A stretch of DNA of 64,000 bases from Aquimarina algicola (GTDB lineage: Bacteria; Bacteroidota; Bacteroidia; Flavobacteriales; Flavobacteriaceae), in the NCBI RefSeq assembly GCF_006443095.1, contig NZ_VFWZ01000002.1, positions 1,488,001-1,552,000 of the forward strand, given 5' to 3'. The notes beneath the pieces were generated by a model, which saw only the letters and a program-made list of their open reading frames with translations, did no database searches and was not told where the DNA came from. The translations under genes and the position numbers were made by a program. Below, in pieces: positions 1 through 8,102 of this stretch; within the stretch, counting starts at the first letter, position 1, and each line of letters begins with the position of its first letter.

Positions 1-12
1 ATCACGTATAAA

Positions 13-504
13 ATGAATATCTGGAGGGTTGTCAAAGGGTTAAACCTATATCAACTCTACAGATTAGCAATACTCGCAGTACAAAATCCAATATTAGTTT
101 ACCCTACGATTAAAGTCACACGTAGAACCATGTTGATTTGTGATGATATGTATGGTGAAGCACATCATAAAAATGGTAAAGCAAATGCTTTCAGACATGC
201 GTTATGGAATGTGTTAATCTGCAATGCAGCAAACAAAATTCATAAAAATGAGCAGAAAGCAGTGTTGTGGGCAAAAAAAGTAACGGATTTGCATGAGAAG
301 TTGTGGCCAAATGCGCCTTTGCCAATGGCAATGGACCTACATAATAACGAAATAGGGCGAAAATATTTTTTGAAATGTATTAAGAAGCCAGAGAAAGAAG
401 TGGTAACTTTTTTGAACGAATTTGCAGCAAATGCAAAATTAGTTTCAGATATTCGTGAAATACAGTCTCATACAGATAACCTTGTATATCTTGATGAAAT
501 TTAA
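13..504 (+). CDS. DUF6973-type hypothetical protein
   Basis: A 163-residue protein of unknown function. The central segment HHKNGKANAFRHALWN followed by a downstream DLHNNEIGR motif resembles the DUF6973 family common in Flavobacteria; this assignment is from memory of the motif. The conserved His, Asn, Arg and Asp residues suggest an active or metal site, but no reaction is known to me. No signal peptide or clear membrane segment is visible. The frame is open back to base 1, so the true start could lie before the window. The EI24-type gene follows about 60 bases downstream on the same strand. Confidence 0.7.
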   Translation: MNIWRVVKGLNLYQLYRLAILAVQNPILVYPTIKVTRRTMLICDDMYGEAHHKNGKANAFRHALWNVLICNAANKIHKNEQKAVLWAKKVTDLHEKLWPNAPLPMAMDLHNNEIGRKYFLKCIKKPEKEVVTFLNEFAANAKLVSDIREIQSHTDNLVYLDEI

Positions 505-565
505 GTATGCATTGAAACATTTTTCAATAAAATAGTACTAATAAAGGCAACCAAAAACATCTTAT

Positions 566-1375
566 ATGTTCAAAAATATTATAAATGCTATAAAAGCCTA
601 TTTCGGGAGCTTTAAGTTGATGTCAAAGCTAGGTCTCTGGAAATATTTTGGAATTCCTATTTTGATTAGTTTTGTTATCGGATGGTGTTATCTTTTAATG
701 ATCTATTTTTTATCAAGTACTTTGGGAGCATTGATATCAAAAATATGGATTTGGGAATGGGGAGCACAAACTTTTGCTACTATTAGTACATATCTCGGAG
801 GCTTAATCATTTTTGCAGTTGGTTTGATCTTGTACAAACATATCGTAATGGCATTATCATCACCATTTATGAGTCCTGTTTCTGAGAAAATAGAAAAATA
901 CCTTTTGGGAGAAGAAGATTATGTGCCACAACAAGCATCTTTTACCAAGCAATTAGCAAGAAGTATTCGGGTAAACGCGAGGAATTTATTTAGAGAATTA
1001 TTGTTTCTGATTCCTCTGCTAATATTAAGTCTTATTCCTGTAGTAGGCATTGTAGGAACAATACTGATTTTTGTAATACAAGCGTATTATGTAGGTTTTG
1101 GTAATATGGATTATACAATGGAGCGCCATTTTAATTATAAAGATAGTGTTCGGTTTGTAAGAAAACATAGAGGTACCGCAATAGGTAATGGGCTGATATT
1201 TGTATTCATGCTTTTTATACCCATTTTGGGATTGATCATTACATTGCCTATTGCGGTAGTAGCAGCTTCTACAGAAACGGTTAAATTATTGAAAGCAGAG
1301 GGTTTTTTGAAAATAGAACACACAAAAAAAGAACTTCTGGATGTAGAAGAACAACCTAAACTAGAGCAATCTTAA
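566..1375 (+). CDS. EI24/CysZ-type integral membrane protein
   Basis: A 269-residue inner-membrane protein with hydrophobic segments at about residues 28-55, 70-95, 145-175 and 208-235, and a charged C-terminal tail. Length and layout fit the EI24 domain family, which includes the sulfate permease CysZ and is widespread in Bacteroidota as an unassigned membrane protein. The segment around residues 95-110, with MALSSPFMSPVSEKIEKYL, is typical of the family. No sulfur-assimilation gene is adjacent, so sulfate transport is not supported here. hemF starts 35 bases downstream and may be co-transcribed. Confidence 0.8.
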   Translation: MFKNIINAIKAYFGSFKLMSKLGLWKYFGIPILISFVIGWCYLLMIYFLSSTLGALISKIWIWEWGAQTFATISTYLGGLIIFAVGLILYKHIVMALSSPFMSPVSEKIEKYLLGEEDYVPQQASFTKQLARSIRVNARNLFRELLFLIPLLILSLIPVVGIVGTILIFVIQAYYVGFGNMDYTMERHFNYKDSVRFVRKHRGTAIGNGLIFVFMLFIPILGLIITLPIAVVAASTETVKLLKAEGFLKIEHTKKELLDVEEQPKLEQS

Positions 1376-1410
1376 AATAAAATTTGTCTTTTGGACAAAA
1401 ATTTAAGTAG

Positions 1411-2313
1411 ATGAAAGATACATTTTATAAATACATACAAGAGCTTCAAGATAACATCACTACTACTTTAGAAAAAATTGATGGTAAAGCTACGTTTAAG
1501 CAAGATATTTGGGAAAGAGAAGAAGGTGGAGGAGGAAGAACACGAGTGATAGAAAATGGAGAGGTATTTGAAAAAGGAGGAGTAAATATATCAGGAGTTC
1601 ATGGCGAGTTGCCAAAAACAATGCAGAGCTATTTTAATGTAGGAGATGTTGATTTTTTTGCCTGTGGCTTATCTTTGGTATTACACCCTAAAAACCCTAT
1701 GGTACCAACAGTACATGCAAATTGGCGTTATTTTGAAATGTATGATAAAGAAGGCAATATTGTAGATCAGTGGTTTGGTGGAGGGCAAGATTTGACACCT
1801 TATTATGTATTTGAAGAAGATGCGGTACATTTTCATAAAACCTGTAAAGAGGCTTGCGACAAACATCATCCGGACTTTTATGCTGACTACAAGAAAAAAT
1901 GTGATGCCTACTTTTATAATGCACATCGAGGAGAAGCAAGAGGTATAGGAGGATTGTTTTTTGACTACTGCAAGAAAAATGATCAGATGACTATAGAAGA
2001 TTGGTACAATTTTGTAACCGAAGTTGGAAATAGCTTCCTGAATGCATATGTGCCTATTGTAGAGAAGAGAAAAGACCTTGTATACACAAAAGATCATAGA
2101 AATTGGCAAGAAATAAGAAGAGGCCGTTATGTAGAATTTAATCTGGTGCATGATAAAGGTACATTATTTGGATTAAAAACAAATGGTCGAATAGAAAGCA
2201 TTCTTATGAGTCTGCCACCTCATGTACAATGGCAGTATAATCATCATCCAGAACCCGGAACAGAAGAAGAAAAACTAGTTAAAGTGCTCAAAAATCCAGT
2301 TGAATGGTTGTAA
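1411..2313 (+). CDS. hemF: Oxygen-dependent coproporphyrinogen III oxidase
   Basis: Catalyses the oxygen-dependent oxidative decarboxylation of coproporphyrinogen III to protoporphyrinogen IX in haem synthesis; a cytosolic enzyme. At 300 residues it has the usual HemF length. Family blocks are all present in order: EKGGVNISGVHG near residue 56, HANWRYFEM near 101, WFGGGQDLTPYY near 121, HRGEARGIGGLFFDY near 171, and the C-terminal YVEFNLVHDKGTLFGLKT block near 233. No truncation or altered block was seen. It follows the EI24-type gene by 35 bases; other haem genes are not in the window. Confidence 0.97.
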   Translation: MKDTFYKYIQELQDNITTTLEKIDGKATFKQDIWEREEGGGGRTRVIENGEVFEKGGVNISGVHGELPKTMQSYFNVGDVDFFACGLSLVLHPKNPMVPTVHANWRYFEMYDKEGNIVDQWFGGGQDLTPYYVFEEDAVHFHKTCKEACDKHHPDFYADYKKKCDAYFYNAHRGEARGIGGLFFDYCKKNDQMTIEDWYNFVTEVGNSFLNAYVPIVEKRKDLVYTKDHRNWQEIRRGRYVEFNLVHDKGTLFGLKTNGRIESILMSLPPHVQWQYNHHPEPGTEEEKLVKVLKNPVEWL

Positions 2314-2394
2314 TATAATTTTTTTTATTATATTGCAAGACAATCATTTAGGGCTTATCTAGATCAAGTTATATTAATTAACTAGCATTGCCCT

Positions 2395-2997
2395 ATGAGA
2401 AAAATTCTACTATTACTTATTTCATTTACTATCATTGGATGTAATTTTTTGTCCGAAGACAAAAAAAAGTCCAGATTTTCTAAAAACACAATAGAGTTTA
2501 GAAACAACACTATCGTTTTAACCAGCAGTTACTCAAAAATAACGCCTGAGGAATTTAAAACCAGGCTTGATTCGGTACAGGATCGATCAAAATTTAAGAA
2601 GATTGCTTTAGACGAATTAAAAAAAATAAAAGACAAAAAAGTTGATTTTGAACTATTTGTAGATCAAAACAATGTTGAAAATTACGTTTTTATTTATAGC
2701 TGTGATTTTTATCAGTTTGATGAGCATAGAGCGGCTAGAGTTGTGCAAACCTTGAACGATCAATTAAAAGACGAATCCAATATACAAGAAGTAAGGTATA
2801 AAAGAATCCACGGTAGATTCTTCTTTACTCCAACATCAAAAGTCGTGAAACTTAAATATCTAAAAGCATATAAAAGCGATAGAAAGTTTCAAACAGAATA
2901 TATTGTAGCTTCAAAGTCCGGAGGTATAGGATTAATAATTTCTAATCTTGAAGATATAGATTTTGAAGGTTCTGTAAAACGATTAGCGGTAAAATAA
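2395..2997 (+). CDS. Hypothetical lipoprotein
   Basis: A 200-residue protein with a lipoprotein signal peptide: MRKILLLLISFTIIGCNF, lipobox Cys at residue 16. The mature part is rich in Lys, Asp and Phe with no domain I recognise. Probably anchored in the outer or inner membrane facing the periplasm. It is preceded by about 80 AT-rich bases and followed by a strong hairpin at 3021-3083 that separates it from the convergent isochorismatase-family gene. Confidence 0.7.
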   Translation: MRKILLLLISFTIIGCNFLSEDKKKSRFSKNTIEFRNNTIVLTSSYSKITPEEFKTRLDSVQDRSKFKKIALDELKKIKDKKVDFELFVDQNNVENYVFIYSCDFYQFDEHRAARVVQTLNDQLKDESNIQEVRYKRIHGRFFFTPTSKVVKLKYLKAYKSDRKFQTEYIVASKSGGIGLIISNLEDIDFEGSVKRLAVK

Positions 2998-3020
2998 CAT
3001 AACCAATTAATTAACTGTAC

Positions 3021-3083
3021 ATTGCCAGTTTGACGACTATGATAAAGCAAATTTAATTTTGCCATGGTCGTCAAACTGGCAAT
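3021..3083. terminator. Long perfect hairpin between convergent genes
   Basis: ATTGCCAGTTTGACGAC (3021-3037) is repeated as its exact reverse complement at 3067-3083, a 17-bp perfect stem. A smaller nested pair, GCAAA/TTTGC, lies at 3047-3051 and 3058-3062. It sits between a plus-strand gene ending at 2997 and a minus-strand gene ending at 3203, so a bidirectional terminator is the simplest reading. The arm is longer than usual and the downstream tract (AATTTATTTGTTTTT) is only partly T-rich, so a small repeat element remains possible. Confidence 0.5.
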
Positions 3084-3202
3084 TTATTTGTTTTTATAAA
3101 ATCAAAAAATATATTTTAGTGCAATTCTTACATATTATAACTGTAAATAATAGATAATAAATTTTCTGTTGTTGATGCCATGAAGACAATTTATAACATT
3201 AT

Positions 3203-3799
3203 TTAAAAAAGTGTATTAATAAATTCTTCGGTTGTTACATGACGCCCAAAGTGATGTACAATTTCTTTCAGAACATAATCTTGTTGTGTTTGATTAAAAG
3301 CTGATGTTGCATCAGATATTAAGTAGGTATTATAACCTTTATCATGAGATTCTCGTAATGTGCTTTCTACACAAACATGGGTTGCATACCCGACTAAGTA
3401 TAAGTTATCTATTTTATTATTCCTCAAGAAAGTATCAAGATTAGAACTGGCAAAACCACTTGCTCCAGTTCTGCCGGTCACTACAAATTCGTTTTCATTT
3501 GGCTTTACAGTTTCATAAAATTGGCTGCCAAAACTATTAATCGAAAATGTTCCGGCGTTGGGGATAGCTTTCCTTAAGCCGCTTTTTCCGTTGGCCAATT
3601 CAGGATAACCTTCCTGAAAATATAATCCAACATGAATGATTTGAATATCGTTTTTGCGTGCGTAATGCAAAGCTTTTTCAATATTTGAAATAGAATTTGC
3701 CATCATCAATTCATCAGTAACCAATAGTTTTCTAAGTTTTCCTTTTGGATGCATCCATTCATTTTGCGTTTCAATTAATAGTAAAGCAGATGTATTCAT
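3203..3799 (-). CDS. Isochorismatase-family cysteine hydrolase
   Basis: A 198-residue cytosolic hydrolase of the isochorismatase-like fold. The nucleophile motif YATHVCVESTLRES is present with Cys143, and the N-terminal strand LLLIETQNEW matches the family start. The catalytic Asp of the usual D-K-C triad is replaced by Glu10 in this strand, and the usual Lys position before the S-x-F motif (GRTGASGF) is Arg110. The substrate is unknown; family members act on isochorismate, nicotinamide or other amides. Its start overlaps the stop of the upstream NTF2-like gene by 4 bases, so the two are translationally coupled. They probably answer to the divergent MerR regulator. Confidence 0.85.
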   Translation of the reverse strand: MNTSALLLIETQNEWMHPKGKLRKLLVTDELMMANSISNIEKALHYARKNDIQIIHVGLYFQEGYPELANGKSGLRKAIPNAGTFSINSFGSQFYETVKPNENEFVVTGRTGASGFASSNLDTFLRNNKIDNLYLVGYATHVCVESTLRESHDKGYNTYLISDATSAFNQTQQDYVLKEIVHHFGRHVTTEEFINTLF

Positions 3800-4269
3800 A
3801 ATTTCCAGGGATTTTCAATATGAGAATGGTAAATTTTAGTTACGATTTTCCATTGATTTTCAAATTTTAATAGTGTAAGTAAATCGGTAAAAACCAAGGT
3901 TTTGTTCCTTAAAAGTTTAAGTTTTACATAAGCAGTAGTTTCATTTACATCAATTTGAATAAACTCATACTCAAACTTTCTTAATTCATTATTCTCAGAA
4001 TTTTTTTTGAAATCATCGACCATTTTTACCCAAGCATTCAAAGGCAACTTTTTCAACTCTTTTCCTTCTGCATAAAAAATAGCAAAATCAGAATGGTAAC
4101 CTTCATACATAGCTTCTGTATTCATATCGTTTAACGCGCCATTTAAGTAACATTTTTCAATCAGGTTTCTAATCTTTGTTTCTTCCATTTCAGCATTGTT
4201 TTGTGCGTTGACATAGCCATAAACTGTTAGAATAATAGCAGTTAAACATATTTTGCTTTTTATTTTCAT
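3796..4269 (-). CDS. Secreted NTF2-like (lumazine-binding-type) protein
   Basis: A 157-residue protein with an N-terminal signal peptide (hydrophobic residues 7-21, cleavage near NAQN). The rest has the helix-plus-curved-sheet pattern of the NTF2-like superfamily, with YHSDFAIFY and LLKFENQWKIVTKIYH segments typical of the Lumazine_bd_2/SnoaL branch. The function is unknown; such proteins bind small molecules or act as small enzymes. It is the first gene of a two-gene unit with the isochorismatase-family gene and is divergent from the MerR gene across a 78-base promoter region with two palindromes. Confidence 0.75.
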   Translation of the reverse strand: MKIKSKICLTAIILTVYGYVNAQNNAEMEETKIRNLIEKCYLNGALNDMNTEAMYEGYHSDFAIFYAEGKELKKLPLNAWVKMVDDFKKNSENNELRKFEYEFIQIDVNETTAYVKLKLLRNKTLVFTDLLTLLKFENQWKIVTKIYHSHIENPWKL

Positions 4270-4270
4270 T

Positions 4271-4337
4271 AATTGTAATTTATTTACAATTTTAAATTAA
4301 GTACTTAAATTTTATATTTACAACAATTATTGTAAAT
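4271..4337. promoter_or_regulatory. Divergent promoter with two TTGTAA/TTACAA palindromes
   Basis: Two perfect 8-bp inverted repeats lie in the 78 bases between the divergent genes. One is AATTGTAA (4271-4278) with TTACAATT (4284-4291), spacer 5. The other is ATTTACAA (4316-4323) with TTGTAAAT (4330-4337), spacer 6. They share the TTGTAA/TTACAA core in opposite orientation. MerR-family regulators bind such dyads and usually lie next to the genes they control, so these are candidate operators. The second palindrome ends 10 bases before the MerR start codon, which would suit autorepression. Confidence 0.5.
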
Positions 4338-4347
4338 AATTAACAAA

Positions 4348-4671
4348 ATGAAAAATTCTGAAGAAGATAAAGACTTGTCTTTTGACTATGATTTCCTGGA
4401 TAAATTGGTTGTCGGAATTGGAGAAGTATCTCAAATTACCAAAATTGCAACACGGCAAATACGATATTGGGAAGAAAAAGGGATCATTAAGAGTTTAACC
4501 GAAGAGGAAGGAAAAAATAGACGCTATGATTATAAGAATATAAAAAAAATGTTACTGATTAAAGAGCTTTTAGACGAAGGATACACATTAGATGCTTCTG
4601 CTGAAAAAGTAAAAAATAGGCTTGAAATGATCGAAGAAACATTAACTAAAATAAAAAAAGGGAATCATTAA
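4348..4671 (+). CDS. MerR-family transcriptional regulator
   Basis: A 107-residue DNA-binding protein. The winged-helix HTH at about residues 24-90 shows the diagnostic pattern GEVSQITKIATRQIRYWEEKG followed by an R-Y-D-Y-K-N wing and a LIKELLDEGYTLDAS helix. The C-terminus is a short dimerisation helix with no added ligand-binding domain and no cysteines, so a metal or redox sensor of the classical kind is not indicated. It is divergent from the NTF2-like/isochorismatase pair and probably controls that pair and itself. Confidence 0.88.
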   Translation: MKNSEEDKDLSFDYDFLDKLVVGIGEVSQITKIATRQIRYWEEKGIIKSLTEEEGKNRRYDYKNIKKMLLIKELLDEGYTLDASAEKVKNRLEMIEETLTKIKKGNH

Positions 4672-4705
4672 TAGTGTAGTGCTGTACAAGTAGCAAAAAA
4701 GTATT

Positions 4706-4736
4706 AAAAAGATCTTGTTAAGACTTTTCTATTTTT
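4706..4736 (+). terminator. Possible terminator after the MerR gene
   Basis: AAAAAGATCTT (4706-4716) can pair with AAGACTTTT (4720-4728) across a short loop with one bulged A, and the T-rich run CTATTTTTAT follows. The stem is short and mostly A-T, so the call is tentative. Confidence 0.35.
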
Positions 4737-4890
4737 ATATCGTTTTTTCATAATAATATAATGTATCGACCATTAGTTTTTGTAGCTTTACTTATAGGCT
4801 AGATATAAACGATTTTAAATACGCACAAATGTTTAATTGAATAGAGGTGCGAGTATATTTTATTACGTTTCAATAGTAAAAAACTACCCG

Positions 4891-5667
4891 GTGAGCACAA
4901 ATTTTATACAAATTGATTCGACTAATATTGCAGAAGAACATATTTGTTGCGCTATTTCTGACAAAAAATGTGCAGACAGCTATCAAGCCAAAAAAGATTG
5001 GTTAAAAAAAGAATTCAATAACGGATATGTTTTTAGAAGACTTGATGTAAGAGCAAAAGTTTTTATTGAATATGGACCTGCTGAAACAGCCTGGGTTCCT
5101 ATAACTGCAAATAATTATTTAAATATAAATTGTTTTTGGGTATCAGGTAAATATAAGAAAAATGGATACGGAAAAGCCTTGTTGAAAACAGCCATAGATG
5201 ACGCAGAAAGACAAGGTAAAAACGGACTTGTTACTGTGGTAGGAACCAAGAAATTTCACTTTATGAGTGATACCAAATGGTTTTTGAAACAAGGATTTGA
5301 AGAAGTAGAAAAAATATCTAGCGGATTTAGTCTTTTAGTCAAAAAATTTAAAAAAGATGTTAAAATACCTAAGTTTAATGAGTCTGTTAGAGATGGTGAA
5401 TGTTCAGAGAAAAAAGGGATTGTTGTTTATTATTCAAACCGTTGCCCATTTGCAGAGTTTCATGCCAGAGCATCTTTGGTCGAAACAGCAAAAAACAGAG
5501 GGTTGCAATTGAAAGTAATTAAATTAAAAACTATAGAGGAAGCCCAAAATGCGCCAAGTCCGGCAACAATTTTTAGTTTGTTTTTAGATGGTAAGTTTAT
5601 GACAACAGATCTAAGCGTATGTATGGATAGTAGATATGACAAAGTGATTGGTAGATTGAAGAAATAA
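4891..5667 (+). CDS. YoaP-type GNAT N-acetyltransferase
   Basis: A 258-residue protein from the GTG at 4891. The N-terminal half is a GNAT acetyltransferase: EEHICCAISDKK near residue 14, then FWVSGKYKKNGYGKALL carrying the acetyl-CoA loop near 81-97. The C-terminal part (YYSNRCPFAE ... SPATIFSLF ... MDSRYDKV) matches the YoaP domain and looks thioredoxin-like, with a Cys-Pro near its start and a later Pro. I prefer GTG because homologues I recall begin just before FIQID; the alternative TTG at 4837 adds 18 residues. An ATG at 4829 is out of frame and hits a stop after three codons. The acceptor substrate is unknown. Confidence 0.85.
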   Translation: MSTNFIQIDSTNIAEEHICCAISDKKCADSYQAKKDWLKKEFNNGYVFRRLDVRAKVFIEYGPAETAWVPITANNYLNINCFWVSGKYKKNGYGKALLKTAIDDAERQGKNGLVTVVGTKKFHFMSDTKWFLKQGFEEVEKISSGFSLLVKKFKKDVKIPKFNESVRDGECSEKKGIVVYYSNRCPFAEFHARASLVETAKNRGLQLKVIKLKTIEEAQNAPSPATIFSLFLDGKFMTTDLSVCMDSRYDKVIGRLKK

Positions 5668-5761
5668 AAACAACGTATGTATTCTTGAAACCAAATCAAT
5701 ATAAGAAATAATTGCTAGTAAGATTTATAACCTATTAGCAATACCTAACAGTTGACACAAA

Positions 5762-6256
5762 ATGAAATGGACAGAATTTGAATCTCAATTTGATTTGAGG
5801 AACCTAATAAAGAATTTAACCTTAGACTGCTTGGATAATTTTTTTAAAGATCATCAAGATGTAAAGATTATTGCTTTTGGAGCAGACTGTAGTGCCGCAT
5901 ATGGAGATGTTTTTATTTCTATACTTACAGAAAATGGAGTTGAGAATGTTCCAAAATGGAAAGAAGATTGGGAATGGATTGCCGAATGGGACTTCTGGGA
6001 TCTAAATGGAGGTTTTGATGATAATGAATCGTATGCCAGCATGAAAGAAAAGCTAGATGAATTAATGTACGATCTAGAGATTGATGTTTTTGAAGAATTA
6101 GAAAAAAACTTTATGAATTCTGTTTGCGAGATCCTTATTGGTATTAAAGCTAAATATGATTCGCTAACTGAAGCAGAGCTTATTATACGAGATCATGGAG
6201 ATATGACTGAAGAATCAAGAGAAAGAATAAAAAATGCTATTGCTAATAGTATATAA
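5762..6256 (+). CDS. Acidic hypothetical protein
   Basis: A 164-residue, strongly acidic, soluble protein without a signal peptide. A strand-like stretch KIIAFGADCSAAYGDVFIS (about residues 31-50) is followed by a Trp-rich segment (WKEDWEWIAEWDFWD) and long acidic helices. The outline recalls small DUF4303-like or immunity-protein-like families, but I cannot assign it. It stands alone between the yoaP-type gene and a small lipoprotein gene, with no toxin gene beside it. Confidence 0.65.
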   Translation: MKWTEFESQFDLRNLIKNLTLDCLDNFFKDHQDVKIIAFGADCSAAYGDVFISILTENGVENVPKWKEDWEWIAEWDFWDLNGGFDDNESYASMKEKLDELMYDLEIDVFEELEKNFMNSVCEILIGIKAKYDSLTEAELIIRDHGDMTEESRERIKNAIANSI

Positions 6257-6299
6257 ACCTAGTTTATATTTATTAATATTCGTTAGAAATTGAATACAC

Positions 6300-6725
6300 A
6301 TGAATGGACGGTCTGTTACTTTAAAAAGGTTTTTACTGTGTTTTGTCCTTATTGTTGTTCTTGGTTGTGCGCGATCCGTAGAACCTTCTATAGATAATAT
6401 TAATACAATTTTTGCCTCAAAAGATTTTACCTTTGAATTTCATCCTCATCATCAGAGTAAAAAATCAATAAGTTTTAGAAGCGATTATTTGGTTTTTAAA
6501 AGTGATCAACCTACCTACCGAAGAGAAATAGAATACGAAGAAGTATTATTAATTAATGACTACATACAAAAAATTGTTGATCTGCATTCTAGCGACCTTA
6601 GTACCGAAACATCTTCATACTATGTGATTAAAAATACTGCTTACAAAGTTATTATTGTTCCTCAGCAAGAAGACTATTATTTTGATGCATTGCTTAAGAC
6701 TTTAAAATTAGATCAAATTCAATAA
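6300..6725 (+). CDS. Small hypothetical lipoprotein
   Basis: A 141-residue protein with a lipoprotein signal: hydrophobic residues 10-21 ending in VVLGCARS, lipobox Cys at residue 23. The mature domain is short and mixed alpha/beta (FEFHPHHQSKKSISFRSDYL, later YKVIIVPQ), with no family I recognise. It follows the acidic hypothetical gene by 43 bases and converges on the histidine kinase gene. Confidence 0.65.
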   Translation: MNGRSVTLKRFLLCFVLIVVLGCARSVEPSIDNINTIFASKDFTFEFHPHHQSKKSISFRSDYLVFKSDQPTYRREIEYEEVLLINDYIQKIVDLHSSDLSTETSSYYVIKNTAYKVIIVPQQEDYYFDALLKTLKLDQIQ

Positions 6726-6749
6726 AACAGGGCATAAGTGAATATTGAT

Positions 6750-8102
6750 CTATTCAAAAAATAAAGAAAAAGAAGTTTCTTCATTAGGAATAGAATGTGC
6801 TGTTAGGTTTCCGCCGTGTAAATGCATGATCTGTTTGGATAAACTCAATCCGATACCTGTTCCATCTTGTTTTGTCGTAAAAAATGGAACGAATATTTGA
6901 TCTAGAATATCAGGAGTGATCCCCGGTCCATTATCTTTTACTACAATGAGCTTTCTACTTTCTTTTGTAGTATCTAATATGATAGTAAGTTTTCCATTTT
7001 CAGTGTTTTTTAAAGATTGTATTGCATTTTTGCAGAGATTGATCAATATCTGAGTGATTTGTTTCTCATCTGCATAAATTTCTATACCTTCCGTTTTTTT
7101 GATAATCTCAAATTCAATATCGTATTGATCAATTTGTTGACTCATTAAGATTCTTACTTTCTCGATCAAATCATTTACATTAATAATTTTTTTATCTGGT
7201 ACAGGTACATTGAGTAAACTTCGATATGACTGTACAAAACTCATTAAATCATTTCCTTGGTTTTTGATAACCTCTAATCCTTTTGCAGTAGTATTGATTT
7301 TGTTCTCATCTATTTGTTCGGTAGATACAATACCATCTTCCGTTTTATAATACCCTAAAATAGATTCTGAAATTGAAGTAATAGGAGTTACAGAATTCAT
7401 AATTTCGTGAGTAAGTACCCTGATAAGTTTGATCCAAGAGTCTGTTTCTTTTTTGTCAAGCTCACTATGTATGTCTTGTATTGTGATAAGTGTTAATGAT
7501 TCATTATTAAGAGACAATGCTGTAGATTTTATTGCAAGTTGTATCGTTTCGCGTTCATTAGTGAGGTTAAAGAGTTTTTGTTCAAAAGGTCTAAGGTTTT
7601 TAAAGAGTTCATATAACTTTACATCTACTTGTTGTAGTTGTTTGATATGATTTAGGGGACTATGATTTAATAAAAGTTCTATCTTAGGATTTTTATATAA
7701 AATATGCCCTTTGTCGTTAAAGGTCAGAATACCTATTTCTGCATGTTTTAGAATCTCTTGAAAATATTGCTGTTGTGTTTGATTGTCGATATGTACTTTT
7801 TGGATAACACTATTAAGAGTATTCAAACTTTTATGCAACTCATTTAGCGATGATACATTACCTTCTTCAGGAAAACGCAATGTAAAATCTTCATTTTTTA
7901 CAGCATTAAAAAAGTATGCTATTTTTCGATTGCTTTGATTCAAATAGCGGATTAATAATATTGTCTCTACAATTAGTAATAGTAACACTATCGAAGACAG
8001 TAAGTATAATTTTTTTGATACCAGAATAGCCATCGCTATTGTAGTAAGAGATAAGATAAGTACTCGTACAATAATATTGATATAAATTTTTTGGCTTACC
8101 AT
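6750..8102 (-). CDS. NtrB-like membrane sensor histidine kinase
   Basis: A 450-residue inner-membrane sensor kinase. Two hydrophobic segments near residues 8-28 and 33-52 anchor it with almost no periplasmic loop, so the signal is probably sensed in or near the membrane or in the cytosol. A linker and PAS-like region follow at about 110-215. The H box is VLTHEIMNSVTP with phosphoacceptor His232. The ATPase has the N box (NLCKNAIQSL), G1 (DNGPGI) and G2 (GTGIGLSLSKQ). Its start shares one base with the stop of the upstream activator gene (TAATG), so the two are one operon. The likely partner is the sigma-54 activator, and the likely target is the adjacent exporter operon. Confidence 0.92.
   Translation of the reverse strand: MVSQKIYINIIVRVLILSLTTIAMAILVSKKLYLLSSIVLLLLIVETILLIRYLNQSNRKIAYFFNAVKNEDFTLRFPEEGNVSSLNELHKSLNTLNSVIQKVHIDNQTQQQYFQEILKHAEIGILTFNDKGHILYKNPKIELLLNHSPLNHIKQLQQVDVKLYELFKNLRPFEQKLFNLTNERETIQLAIKSTALSLNNESLTLITIQDIHSELDKKETDSWIKLIRVLTHEIMNSVTPITSISESILGYYKTEDGIVSTEQIDENKINTTAKGLEVIKNQGNDLMSFVQSYRSLLNVPVPDKKIINVNDLIEKVRILMSQQIDQYDIEFEIIKKTEGIEIYADEKQITQILINLCKNAIQSLKNTENGKLTIILDTTKESRKLIVVKDNGPGITPDILDQIFVPFFTTKQDGTGIGLSLSKQIMHLHGGNLTAHSIPNEETSFSLFFE

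Noticed and set aside
1681..2151. Long open frame antisense to hemF
   Set aside because: It lies wholly inside a strongly conserved gene, is rich in Cys, Phe and Ile as expected from the reverse strand of AT-rich coding DNA, and matches no family.
2312..2334. AATATAAT/ATTATATT dyad at the hemF stop as a terminator
   Set aside because: The stem is A-T only with a loop of seven T and no following T run; too weak in such AT-rich DNA.
5711..5742. ATTGCTAGTA/TATTAGCAAT inverted repeat before the acidic hypothetical gene
   Set aside because: It has a weak G-T pair, no T run and no known regulator nearby; chance is the simpler explanation.
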